Part shown: positions 53,290-61,630 of the stretch, piece after piece
Numbering within the stretch: position 1 is the stretch's first letter
Layout of the letters: every line of letters begins with the position of its first letter
Source: Niabella sp.
GTDB taxonomy: Bacteria; Bacteroidota; Bacteroidia; Chitinophagales; Chitinophagaceae
Direction of reading: 5' to 3'
NCBI RefSeq assembly: GCF_030150205.1
Contig: NZ_JASLGT010000033.1
Coordinates: 115,545 to 179,544, forward strand
DNA: 64,000 nt
The notes under the pieces: generated by a model
The model's input: only the letters and a program-made list of their open reading frames with translations
Database searches by the model: none
Told to the model about the DNA's origin: nothing
Position numbers and translations under genes: made by a program

Positions 53290-53457
53290 CTAAGCAAGAT
53301 ACCAGGAGCCGCAGCTATTAATAGTAACTGTTATTGGAGATGCAGCCAATCCTCCGTCTGATTCATGCTGAATCCGGTCTTCAATCATAATGCCACCAAC
53401 TCCCTGCAGCCCCCGATCGGTCATTCCGCCATAAGCAGCACAAAAAAAATTATCATA
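53290..53457 (-). pseudogene. Degraded gene tail 1, fused to a gene-C-like start
   Basis: In one minus-strand frame the sequence reads YDNFFCAAYGGMTDRGLQG, then VGGIMIEDRIQHESDGG, then unrelated residues to a TAG at 53290. The first part matches tail 2 (DNFFGAAYGGMTGRELRG) and the second matches the N-terminus of paralogue C (MNEGRIQDESDGG). About 28 bases present in copy 2, including the tail's stop, are missing here, so the two parts are joined in frame. No start codon of its own is evident. Confidence 0.65.
53350..53454. repeat. Duplicated junction, copy 1 (105 bases)
   Basis: Closely similar to 54275-54407, best over the stretch containing CGGTCATTCCGCCATAAGC. It covers the tail fragment and the start of a paralogue-C-like gene, with an internal deletion of about 28 bases. 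Confidence 0.8.
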
Positions 53458-53480
53458 GCAGGTCCTTCAGCATATAAATT

Positions 53481-53870
53481 TCAATTCTCAAGATTGTCAC
53501 TTGCCCACTTTGCTAGGCTATCCGGATAAGGTATATTAAATTCCTCGAAGTCTTCAGCTGAAATTAAAATTTTGAGCAATCCCGATTCAGGGGAATATAT
53601 TCCAGGAAAAAAATGCCCCTTTAATCGCTCCCATTTTGTAGCTGATATCGAAGTATTTGCGTTGGTTACTAACAACTGGCCATCAAATTTAAATTCACAT
53701 TTCATAAAATTCATTCCTTTAGGCATAAACTTGTAGTCGACCACCTGTACAGTAACGAGAGTACCTGTTTCTTTTAATCTTTCCCTGTTAATACATCCTC
53801 GAATTATGACAATAAACAGTAGGGTTAAAGAAAATCCTATAATAACATTACGGCCTCTGTTCATTTTCAT
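53481..53870 (-). CDS. Small membrane protein, paralogue B of three
   Basis: A 129-residue protein (ATG 53870; an earlier TTG is less likely). One N-terminal span (about 8-24), then a domain with the shared motifs CEFKFDGQ, a Trp, HFFPGIYSPESGLLKILIS, and FNIPYPDSLAKW. Clearly paralogous to the flanking genes A and C but strongly diverged. It starts 35 bases after gene C, so B and C look co-transcribed. Function unknown; an immunity-type role is conceivable from context. Confidence 0.72.
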   Translation of the reverse strand: MKMNRGRNVIIGFSLTLLFIVIIRGCINRERLKETGTLVTVQVVDYKFMPKGMNFMKCEFKFDGQLLVTNANTSISATKWERLKGHFFPGIYSPESGLLKILISAEDFEEFNIPYPDSLAKWASDNLEN

Positions 53871-53905
53871 AACTACATCTTTATAGCCCAAATACTCTTT
53901 ACGGG

Positions 53906-54313
53906 TTAATACATCAAACTATCCCTCACCCAAACAGGTATATTATCGGGTTTAATGTTATACTTTTTAAAATCATCCGGGAACACCAGCAGCATGATCA
54001 CATCTTCCTTTTCTGAATATAATGCAGGGAAACTGCGGCCAACGAGCCGGGGCCAATAATCGCTTCTTACTGAAGTCCTTGCTGATTTCCTGTAAATCTC
54101 CTTGCCATACTTAAAAGTCACAGTCAGATGATTCACTCTGCCAAAACTATAGTCTACCACCTTAGTCTCAATCAATCTGCCATCAGTTTTCAAACGTTCC
54201 AGCCTTATATAATTCCAACCAAAGATCAAACCAAAAGAAAGTAAGATCCCGATAATTGCTTTCCTGCCCACCCCTCCTCCATCTGATTCATCCTGGATCC
54301 GGCCTTCATTCAT
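53906..54313 (-). CDS. Small membrane protein, paralogue C of three
   Basis: A 135-residue protein (ATG 54313). A short acidic start (MNEGRIQDESDGGG) precedes one span (about 17-36) and the family domain: VTFKYGKEIYRKSARTS, YWPRLVGRSFPALYSEKED, LLVFPDDFKKYNIKPDNIP, VWVRDSL. A degraded gene tail ends seven bases before its ATG, as expected where a toxin gene would precede its immunity gene. The N-terminal coding part is duplicated at 53350. Confidence 0.72.
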   Translation of the reverse strand: MNEGRIQDESDGGGVGRKAIIGILLSFGLIFGWNYIRLERLKTDGRLIETKVVDYSFGRVNHLTVTFKYGKEIYRKSARTSVRSDYWPRLVGRSFPALYSEKEDVIMLLVFPDDFKKYNIKPDNIPVWVRDSLMY

Positions 54314-54407
54314 AACTTTTTTATTTTGTAGATTCAAACCTAATGCTGCCCACTCCCCGCAGCTCCCGACCGGTCATTCCGCCATAAGCAGCACCAAAAA
54401 AATTATC
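54275..54407. repeat. Duplicated junction, copy 2 (133 bases)
   Basis: Partner of 53350-53454. It spans the end of gene tail 2 and the first codons of paralogue C. This copy retains the tail's own stop codon. Confidence 0.8.
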
Positions 54408-54500
54408 AGTCTCTCGACCCACTACTCCGCCTACCAAATTCCAAGGCTCCATCCATTCCCCGAAATATTGCTGATGCAATCCTGCTATTGTTTGCCAGGG
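54321..54500 (-). pseudogene. Gene tail 2: C-terminal remnant of an unidentified protein
   Basis: A 59-codon open frame on the minus strand, between a TAG at 54501 and a TAA at 54321, with no convincing start. It reads PWQTIAGLHQQYFGEW, then MEPWNLVGGVVGRETDN, then FFGAAYGGMTGRELRGVG, ending RFESTK. Glycine and aromatic content and the matching tail 1 argue that it once coded. I do not recognise the parent family. It lies between the cytochrome gene and paralogue C. Confidence 0.6.
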
Positions 54501-54520
54501 CTAATCCCAAACAAGGCTTG

Positions 54521-55687
54521 CTATTTCCCCTCTGATGCCGGATAGACGGCAATCCGGTGGGTTCGCAGGCGATAGCTCGTTTGATTGCGTTCTGCACTGT
54601 TATTAAAATCTAAACTTTTGGATGCTTCCAGCGGCATATGACAATTCACACAATAGTTGTTTGCGCTGCGCATCGCAACGGCATGCTCCGATTTTGAATG
54701 ACAAGACATGCAGCGCTGTACAAATACATCCTGCATATTGCTTTCGTTTTTATGCACATCATGACAGCTGACACAGGTAAGGTTGCTTTGCAAAAAACAC
54801 TGGCTCTGCATCAGCGACTGCATCTGCATACCATGCGCATCCGGATTGGTGGCGGCGCCGGGGTAATACATATAGAAGTTTGACAAAGTATCGCCCGGTA
54901 CAAATGCAAAAATCGATTTGAGGGATACAGGATCACCGGAATGGCAGGTAGCACAAAGATCCAGCTGCTGCTGCCGGCTTAGTGATTTTACAGCGGTCAT
55001 AAACTGCGGGCGCTTTTCCTGCGGGTGCTCCTGGTGAAAGGCTACATGTTGGGCTGCCGGTCCGTGGCAGCGCTCACAATCGATACCATAGATAATAGAC
55101 CCTGCATCGATCTTTTCGGCATAATGCATGCCCTGCTCCAGGGTTCGTTCCACAGCAGCATACGAACTATGGCACTCCATACAACGGCCTACGATCAACC
55201 GGGAATAATCCGGATGATCTGCGGGGAAACCCGGGCTGTTTGTCCAGCGCTTTAATTCCGACAGGTAGGTAAGTGGCAACTGGTACAGTTTATCATCCTT
55301 CCAGTAACCAAAGGTCCATGCCTTTTCGCCGGAGCCAAATGCAAGGTCCATCTGCTCCCGGGCCACTTGTGTTCCGTTCTGTATGTAGGTTTGCATAATG
55401 CCCTTATCTGCGGCCTCCAGGCGCACCAGCTGGTCACCGGGGAAACGAACCGTATCATTTAACGAGGTGATGATTTTTTTAACCGCATCCACATCTGTTT
55501 TGGAAGATGTTTTAAAGTGATGGGCATGTGCATAGCTGCCCGCTATTTCCTTGTGACATTGCACACAACTGGCCGCTCCCGCGTATTGTTCGCCCCTGGA
55601 ATCACTACCGGCACTATACCGGTTGGTACAGGTAAACATGCAGATCGAAAAGCCCAGCAGGAAGAGGATTGCGGTAATTATTTTCAA
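54521..55687 (-). CDS. Seven-haem c-type cytochrome lipoprotein
   Basis: A 388-residue multihaem protein with seven CxxCH sites: CVQCH, CMECH, CERCH, CATCH, CVSCH, CMSCH and CVNCH. The start is a TTG at 55687, fixed by a textbook lipoprotein signal (KIITAILFLLGFSICMFTC); no in-frame ATG precedes it. The layout resembles the cytochrome c554/tetrahaem-rich families that handle nitrogen oxides or pass electrons, but no catalytic partner is adjacent. It lies downstream of a SusD gene on the same strand, past a hairpin at 55811. Confidence 0.88.
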   Translation of the reverse strand: MKIITAILFLLGFSICMFTCTNRYSAGSDSRGEQYAGAASCVQCHKEIAGSYAHAHHFKTSSKTDVDAVKKIITSLNDTVRFPGDQLVRLEAADKGIMQTYIQNGTQVAREQMDLAFGSGEKAWTFGYWKDDKLYQLPLTYLSELKRWTNSPGFPADHPDYSRLIVGRCMECHSSYAAVERTLEQGMHYAEKIDAGSIIYGIDCERCHGPAAQHVAFHQEHPQEKRPQFMTAVKSLSRQQQLDLCATCHSGDPVSLKSIFAFVPGDTLSNFYMYYPGAATNPDAHGMQMQSLMQSQCFLQSNLTCVSCHDVHKNESNMQDVFVQRCMSCHSKSEHAVAMRSANNYCVNCHMPLEASKSLDFNNSAERNQTSYRLRTHRIAVYPASEGK

Positions 55688-55810
55688 ATGGAATATTTTA
55701 TCGTTGTCGTAAACGAAAATAACATTTTATTTCCGGCAGACCTGTATTCCGGTACAGAAAACCAGGTTTGGTTTTCCCCCATTATCCGGTATTGCTGTAC
55801 CAGATATATG

Positions 55811-55841
55811 AACCCCCATCAATACCAGATTGATGGGGGTT
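55811..55841 (-). terminator. Strong hairpin after the second SusD gene
   Basis: AACCCCCATCAAT, five bases, ATTGATGGGGGTT: a perfect 13-pair stem. Only a short T stretch follows on the minus strand, so termination efficiency is uncertain. The stem also reads well in the other direction. Confidence 0.6.
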
Positions 55842-55875
55842 TATATAGTAGCCGGTTAACGGCAGTAATGCACGA

Positions 55876-57603
55876 TTATTTATTCTGTAAAAGTACACCC
55901 TGCGCCCGGTCAATTTGTTCCTGCGGAATGGGCATACCCTTATCCCAGTCGGCATAGGTAAAGGCCGCCGGCTGAGATGCAGACACGTATTGCTTTTCAA
56001 AATCCATATACGATCTCAGCACCGTTTCCGCCATGCCCCATCGTATCAGGTCAAAGTACCGGTGTCCTTCCAGCGCCAGTTCCAGCCTTCGTTCAAACCG
56101 GACGGCATTCCGCCCATACTCCTGGCTGGGGAAATTGGTATAGTTCTTTATCTGGTATTTTGCGGCCGGGTTATTATAGACCGTTAAGATGGGACCCAAT
56201 TGAGAAGCACGCGTCCGCACCGCATTCACCCAGTCCTTCGCCTGGCCAAGGGCATTGGTTTCCACTGCGCATTCCGCAGCCATCAGGTATACATCAGATA
56301 GCCGGATGATATTAATGTTCTGCGCATTCAGATAATTGGCTCCGTTAGCCACATTACCACTAAAATCGGCCTGATTGATCGATTGTTTTACGGCTACAAA
56401 AGGCCCGCCAAATGGCTGATCACGTATCCAGCCGGGCACCACCGCGCCCCAGTCGCGATACTTTACAAGCCTGCGGCCTACGGTGTAGTCGAGGCGGGGA
56501 TCAAAGGCGAGAGTAGTATCGAGCGTATAGTTATCCACAGCAGTACCGCTCAGACCCTGGTCCGATTTGTAGGGATTGGTCCGGTAGCTGCCATCCAGGT
56601 AAGGCAACCCATCCGCACCTACCTTAAAGGCATTGACAAGGTCTACAGAAGGCTGATAAAAACCGCAGCATCCTCCGGGCGAATTTCCATAAAGGCCGGC
56701 CAGCATATCGCCCACGTTGGCATTATCGCCGCTTCCGTCCGGGTTAATAATACTTTGCGAAACCAGGATGCCTTCTGCACCATTCTTGGTTTTAATATTA
56801 AAATTGGCATCAAATGCCAGGCTTGTTAAGGCCGGCTTACGTTGGATAACATCCTGGAACAAGGTGAGCGCATCTCCATATTTTTTCTGATAGAGGTACA
56901 GCTTTCCCAGGTAGGATTCTGCAGCATATTTATCTACGCGGCCAACATCGCCCAAAGGTTTTGAATAATCCTGGGGCAGGCCAGCTATCGCTGCCTTAAA
57001 ATCAGCTTCGATCATCGGGAAAACATCCTTGTCATTTTTTACCTGTGCTGCCTGCTGCACCGTCATTGTTTCATCAATATAGGGTATGTTCTTAAACACC
57101 CTGGCCAGGAAAAAATAATAATGCCCCCGCAGCATTTTCGCTTCTGCAGCTATTTGCGTAGCACGCGCATCACTGAATTTATCAGTACCACTGCTTTGCA
57201 CGGCGCTGAGCAGCCGGAGCGTGGTATTACAACGGGTGATCCCTTCGTAATACACCCGCCACATGGTAGGCAGGTTATCATTAGACGGGTTTACCTTATG
57301 CAACTCAATATCATTCATTGGCGACTGGTCCGTACTGTTACTGCCTTTATGCGCATTGTCCGCAGCCACTTCTCCAAACAGCCACTGGCTGGGCCCGCTG
57401 GAATAGTTGCCCCAGGTACCATTGATGTTTCCATTCATAATACCATAAGCGCCGATGAGGGCCGATTCCACACCCTTTGTATTTAATAGCTGGGACTCTG
57501 ACAGTGCTCCCTGGGGCTTGGCATCCAGGAACCCTTTTCCACAGGAATAGACCATGACAAGAACGAAAAGGATAAATATCGCATTATATAATTTCTTTAT
57601 CAT
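55876..57603 (-). CDS. SusD/RagB-family lipoprotein, second pair
   Basis: A 575-residue lipoprotein with Cys in MVYSCGKGFLDAKPQGA, followed by the SusD N-terminal and TPR-like regions (MLRGHYYFFLARVFKNIPYI, YAAESYLGKLYLYQKKYGDA) and the C-terminal RagB/SusD domain (NIIRLSDVYLMAAECAVE; FERRLELALEGHRYFDLIRW). It starts 25 bases after the SusC stop. No glycosidase, lyase or regulator accompanies the pair, so the ligand is unknown. Confidence 0.95.
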   Translation of the reverse strand: MIKKLYNAIFILFVLVMVYSCGKGFLDAKPQGALSESQLLNTKGVESALIGAYGIMNGNINGTWGNYSSGPSQWLFGEVAADNAHKGSNSTDQSPMNDIELHKVNPSNDNLPTMWRVYYEGITRCNTTLRLLSAVQSSGTDKFSDARATQIAAEAKMLRGHYYFFLARVFKNIPYIDETMTVQQAAQVKNDKDVFPMIEADFKAAIAGLPQDYSKPLGDVGRVDKYAAESYLGKLYLYQKKYGDALTLFQDVIQRKPALTSLAFDANFNIKTKNGAEGILVSQSIINPDGSGDNANVGDMLAGLYGNSPGGCCGFYQPSVDLVNAFKVGADGLPYLDGSYRTNPYKSDQGLSGTAVDNYTLDTTLAFDPRLDYTVGRRLVKYRDWGAVVPGWIRDQPFGGPFVAVKQSINQADFSGNVANGANYLNAQNINIIRLSDVYLMAAECAVETNALGQAKDWVNAVRTRASQLGPILTVYNNPAAKYQIKNYTNFPSQEYGRNAVRFERRLELALEGHRYFDLIRWGMAETVLRSYMDFEKQYVSASQPAAFTYADWDKGMPIPQEQIDRAQGVLLQNK

Positions 57604-57628
57604 ACAATAATATTTTTAAAATCAATGT

Positions 57629-60600
57629 TTAGAATGTAACGTTTAAACCAACCAGGTACTGGCGCGACATTGGATACATACCCAGGTCTACCCCGGGAGC
57701 TGCATAGGTTCCTATGCCCGGAGAGGAAGTTACCTCCGGATCCAGACCGCTGTATTTAGTAATCGTAAACAGGTTGGTACCACTTACATACAATCGCAGG
57801 TTCTTGATTCTATCCTTTAACAGGCCGTTCAGTTTGAAATTGTAACCGATCTGCGCCAATTTCAATTTCATATAACTACCGTCCTGTACAAAATAGCTGT
57901 TAGACAACATTTCAATCGCAGGCCGGTTCCGGTTGGGCGCCGGTATATCGCTGTTGGGATTATTCGGACTCCAGGCATTCAGCATCCGGTCACTTACCGC
58001 ACCGTCAAACAGACTTAAATCTGTATACAGGCGTGTAAAATCAAAGATCTTATTTCCCTGGGTTCCGTTAAATGCCAGCGCTATATCGAAATTGGAATAG
58101 CTGGCATTCAGGTTCAATCCGTAAATAAATTTCGGATGCGGACTGCCGATCATGGTCAGGTCCTGATCATCGATGACCCCATTTCCATCAACATCCGCAT
58201 AACGGAATCCACCCAAATGAGCACCGGTCTGTTTTGCAGCACCCGCAATTTCATCTGCTGATTTAAAGATACCCTCTACCTTATACCCGTAAAAAGCACC
58301 AAAGGGAAGGCCGGCCATGATTACCGAAGGGATTACAGAACGGTTGGTAAGCATGTTTACCTTTTTAACGCCCTCTTTCAGTGAAACCAGCTTGTTGATG
58401 TTTCTTGAAAGGTTTACACCCGCATCAAAGGTGAAGGGGTTACCGTTAGCAGGGCTGGCATAATGATAGTTTAATACCAGTTCAAAACCCTTGTTACTCA
58501 TTTCACCCAGGTTTACATAAGGTGATGAGCCACCACCGATGGCCTGTGCCGGCAGATCCAGCTTATACAGCATGTCTACCGTTTTTTTGTTATACACATC
58601 AAACGATCCATCTAATTTATGCCGGAACAGGGTAAAATCGATCCCCAGGTTTAAGGACTGGGCCTGCTCCCATTTAATATCCGGGTTATCATAAGCGTAG
58701 GTCCATACACCACTGGTAAGACTACCGCCGCCAATGGGATAGTTCGCACTGTTGATAGACGCCTGTAATAATTTCAGATACTGAAAATCCGGAATCGACT
58801 GGTTACCCGTAACACCCCATCCGGCACGGAACTTCAGATCATCCACCCAGGATACACTTTTCATGAATGCTTCATTCGACACCCTCCAGGCCAGGCTCAC
58901 AGCGGGGAAATTACCATATTTATTATTGGGCCCAAACCGCGAGGATCCATCCCGGCGCAGGGTTCCGGAAATCAGGTACCGGTCCAGGTACCCGTAATCC
59001 ACCCTTCCAAAAATGGAGTACAATGAATTGGGTTGGGTAATGGGATCATTATTCTTGGCAACGGGTGTAGAGGTTGCTGTGTTCATATAATAATAGTTCA
59101 TATCTCCCATCAGGAAATAGCCATTTGCAGAACCAGTCAGATAACGCCCCCAGGCCTTTACCGCCTCCGTACCCACCATGGCCGTGAGATCATGTTTTTC
59201 ATTAAAGCGCGTTTTATAAGTAAGGGTATTGGACCAGGTCCAGTCGGTACCCCAGCCCATATTTTCACTGAAGGTATGGTTATTATAACTGCCCTCTGCA
59301 CGCTCCGGATTCGGATAGCCAACAGATACACCGTTATAGGTCTCATACCGGACGCCATAAGTAGTTCTCAGGTGCAGGGCCTCCAGGATCTTAAGATCGG
59401 CATAAGCACTACCGAAGAACTGGTTGGAGGTATTTACATTATCCTTGGCCCGGTAAAGCGCAGCCATCGGGTTTTCTGCATTTCCCAACAGGTTTCCCCG
59501 GCTGCCTGCAAAATTACCCATGATATCATATACCGGGATAATGGTTTGTATACGGTAGGCCCAGCCAATAGGAGAACCTTCACCCATATAGCTACCGGCA
59601 GTATTTACGTTCGTAGAAAAACCCTGGTTCTGGGTACGGGAGTACTGGATATTTTCACCCAGTTGCAGCCGGTCGCCCAACACCGTAAAATTACTGTTGG
59701 CGCGAATCGTATAGCGTTTAAACCCGGTGTACTTCACAATACCTTCCTGGTTCATATAGCCGCCGCTCATTGCATAATTCGCTTTTTCTCCACCACCGCT
59801 TACACCAAGCTGGTAGTTTTGAATCGGTGCATTTTGGGTAATAGTCCGGTACCAGTCTGTACCTGTTTGATTAGCCTTGGTGATCTGGTAAAACGTTTTC
59901 CCATCCATGGAATAATTATACAGGGCAGGATTTGCCATGGCAGCGGTGATCTTCTGACCATAAGTGCCGCCTGCCAGCAAATATTCCGGTAAGGTCGGAT
60001 TGTTAGGATCGGATCCGTAGTAATCATTGGCAATCGATAACCCGGCATTTTTATACCCTGCGTACAAAAAGTCAGCAAATTGCTGCGGGTTCAGGTACTT
60101 TGGAAACCGACCGCGGTTGGGGTTCTGGCTGCCATAATATACATCCAGGTTTATTTTAGGGGCCCCCGATTTTCCTTTCCTGGTGGTTACAATCACCACA
60201 CCGTTGTTGGCACGGGAACCATAGATAGAAGCTGCAGACGCGTCCTTTAATACCTGCATGCTTTCAATATCATTGGAATTGAGCCAGCTCAGTTTTCCCT
60301 GGTAAGGCATGCCGTCAATAATATATAGAGGATCGTTATTGCTAATGGTACTAAAACCACGGATCCGCACCTGGGGCGTAGCTCCCGGCGATCCGTCGTT
60401 TACAATCTGCACGCCGGCAGCTTTCCCCTGTAATGCTTCCAGGGGGCTGGCGGCGGGCTGTTGTTTTAACTCTTTCATGTCTACCACGGCAACAGACCCC
60501 GTAAGGTCTTTTTTACGGGTAGTTCCATAACCGATCACTACCACATCTGTTAAACTGGCAACATCCGCAACTAATTGAACAGACATGGGTGCCGTAAGAT

Positions 60601-60862
60601 TTACTTTCCGTGTAGTGGTTTTAAATCCTACACTCGAAAATTCCAGTTCATCGCCGTTTTTAGCAGCGATCGAAAATTTGCCTTCCGCATCCGTAGCCGT
60701 TCCGGAAGTAGCACCTTTTAATACAACAGAAACATTGGGAAGAGGACTGCCTTTGTCGTCCGTTACCGTTCCGATAGCGGTTTTTGTCTGACCAAAACTG
60801 TGTAGCATAAAAACCGGACAAAAGAGCACAACCAGCAAGCAAAAAGCTTTCATTCTTTTCAT
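57629..60862 (-). CDS. SusC/RagA TonB-dependent transporter, second pair
   Basis: A 1077-residue outer-membrane transporter. It has a signal peptide (ending LHSFGQ), a carboxypeptidase-regulatory-like domain (about 28-105, AIGTVTDDKGSPLPNVSV), the plug with DVVVIGYGTTRKKDLTGSVA and the motif SIYGSRANNGVVIVTTRKG, and a barrel ending in YLVGLNVTF. ATG at 60853 is an alternative. This is an orphan SusC/D pair without nearby hydrolases; a cytochrome lipoprotein follows downstream. No promoter match was found in the 221 bases upstream. Confidence 0.95.
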   Translation of the reverse strand: MKRMKAFCLLVVLFCPVFMLHSFGQTKTAIGTVTDDKGSPLPNVSVVLKGATSGTATDAEGKFSIAAKNGDELEFSSVGFKTTTRKVNLTAPMSVQLVADVASLTDVVVIGYGTTRKKDLTGSVAVVDMKELKQQPAASPLEALQGKAAGVQIVNDGSPGATPQVRIRGFSTISNNDPLYIIDGMPYQGKLSWLNSNDIESMQVLKDASAASIYGSRANNGVVIVTTRKGKSGAPKINLDVYYGSQNPNRGRFPKYLNPQQFADFLYAGYKNAGLSIANDYYGSDPNNPTLPEYLLAGGTYGQKITAAMANPALYNYSMDGKTFYQITKANQTGTDWYRTITQNAPIQNYQLGVSGGGEKANYAMSGGYMNQEGIVKYTGFKRYTIRANSNFTVLGDRLQLGENIQYSRTQNQGFSTNVNTAGSYMGEGSPIGWAYRIQTIIPVYDIMGNFAGSRGNLLGNAENPMAALYRAKDNVNTSNQFFGSAYADLKILEALHLRTTYGVRYETYNGVSVGYPNPERAEGSYNNHTFSENMGWGTDWTWSNTLTYKTRFNEKHDLTAMVGTEAVKAWGRYLTGSANGYFLMGDMNYYYMNTATSTPVAKNNDPITQPNSLYSIFGRVDYGYLDRYLISGTLRRDGSSRFGPNNKYGNFPAVSLAWRVSNEAFMKSVSWVDDLKFRAGWGVTGNQSIPDFQYLKLLQASINSANYPIGGGSLTSGVWTYAYDNPDIKWEQAQSLNLGIDFTLFRHKLDGSFDVYNKKTVDMLYKLDLPAQAIGGGSSPYVNLGEMSNKGFELVLNYHYASPANGNPFTFDAGVNLSRNINKLVSLKEGVKKVNMLTNRSVIPSVIMAGLPFGAFYGYKVEGIFKSADEIAGAAKQTGAHLGGFRYADVDGNGVIDDQDLTMIGSPHPKFIYGLNLNASYSNFDIALAFNGTQGNKIFDFTRLYTDLSLFDGAVSDRMLNAWSPNNPNSDIPAPNRNRPAIEMLSNSYFVQDGSYMKLKLAQIGYNFKLNGLLKDRIKNLRLYVSGTNLFTITKYSGLDPEVTSSPGIGTYAAPGVDLGMYPMSRQYLVGLNVTF

Positions 60863-61083
60863 ATGGCTTTTAGGTTTTTAATTAAAAAATGAGGGAGTAT
60901 CATATTGAAGGTAACATTTCTTTAACAAAAAGATTTTTTTTTATTATGTACTTAAAACACGATATTGCTAACCCTTTATTACATGCAACTGCATCCTGTA
61001 TTTCCTCCAAAAAGAAGATTGTCTGAACCGGATTATTACTTAAACTTGTAAAGAATTTAAAATTCACTCTTGAAAACAGGTGC

Positions 61084-61572
61084 ATGAAAACATTGATTAT
61101 TATCCGGCATGCAAAGGCCGAACAGGGTTTTGGAAAGGACATTGAACGAAAACTGACCGACAGAGGCGAACGCAATGCCGCAAAGATGGCAGCGCTGCTC
61201 CGGGAAAAGGGATACCGTATTGACCGGGTCTTTTCCAGTAATTCGGAACGGACCATGCAAACAACCCGGATTTTTGCAGAGGCGCTGGACATTCCCGGCA
61301 ACCATATCCGTTATTTTGAAAGCCTTTACCTGGCCGATGTGCTGGGTATTACCGAAACCATCGATTGGCTGCGGGAAGGTGAGAATATTCAAACACTGGC
61401 CGTTGTAGGACACAACCCCGGTGTAACAAATTTTGTAAATGATCTTACCCATGCCGGCATCGATAGCCTGCCCACCTGTGGCATTGCCATAATGGAGGCG
61501 GACATGGATGACTGGAGTAATTTTGAAGCTGCAAAAAAAACGTTCATAGCGGCTTTTTCTCCTAAAGACTGA
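61084..61572 (+). CDS. SixA-like histidine phosphatase
   Basis: A 162-residue member of the histidine phosphatase superfamily. The catalytic RHA box is at the start (LIIIRHAKAEQ), the second histidine is in AVVGHNPGVTNF, and FSSNSERTMQTTRIFAE carries the conserved arginine. E. coli SixA removes phosphate from a histidine of a phosphotransfer protein; the substrate here is unknown. It is divergent from the SusC gene and convergent with the glycosyltransferase. Confidence 0.88.
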   Translation: MKTLIIIRHAKAEQGFGKDIERKLTDRGERNAAKMAALLREKGYRIDRVFSSNSERTMQTTRIFAEALDIPGNHIRYFESLYLADVLGITETIDWLREGENIQTLAVVGHNPGVTNFVNDLTHAGIDSLPTCGIAIMEADMDDWSNFEAAKKTFIAAFSPKD

Positions 61573-61630
61573 CGGATATTCCGTTGAAATACCCAACCGG
61601 TACGGGCAGCAATACTGATTTAAGTCGTGC

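Noticed and set aside
53155..53480. Intact small gene between paralogues A and B
   Set aside because: The only coding-like stretch is the tail fragment with no start codon, best explained as a remnant.
59033..59992. Open frame of 319 codons antisense to the second SusC gene
   Set aside because: Antisense shadow of a conserved barrel-coding region; no family features.
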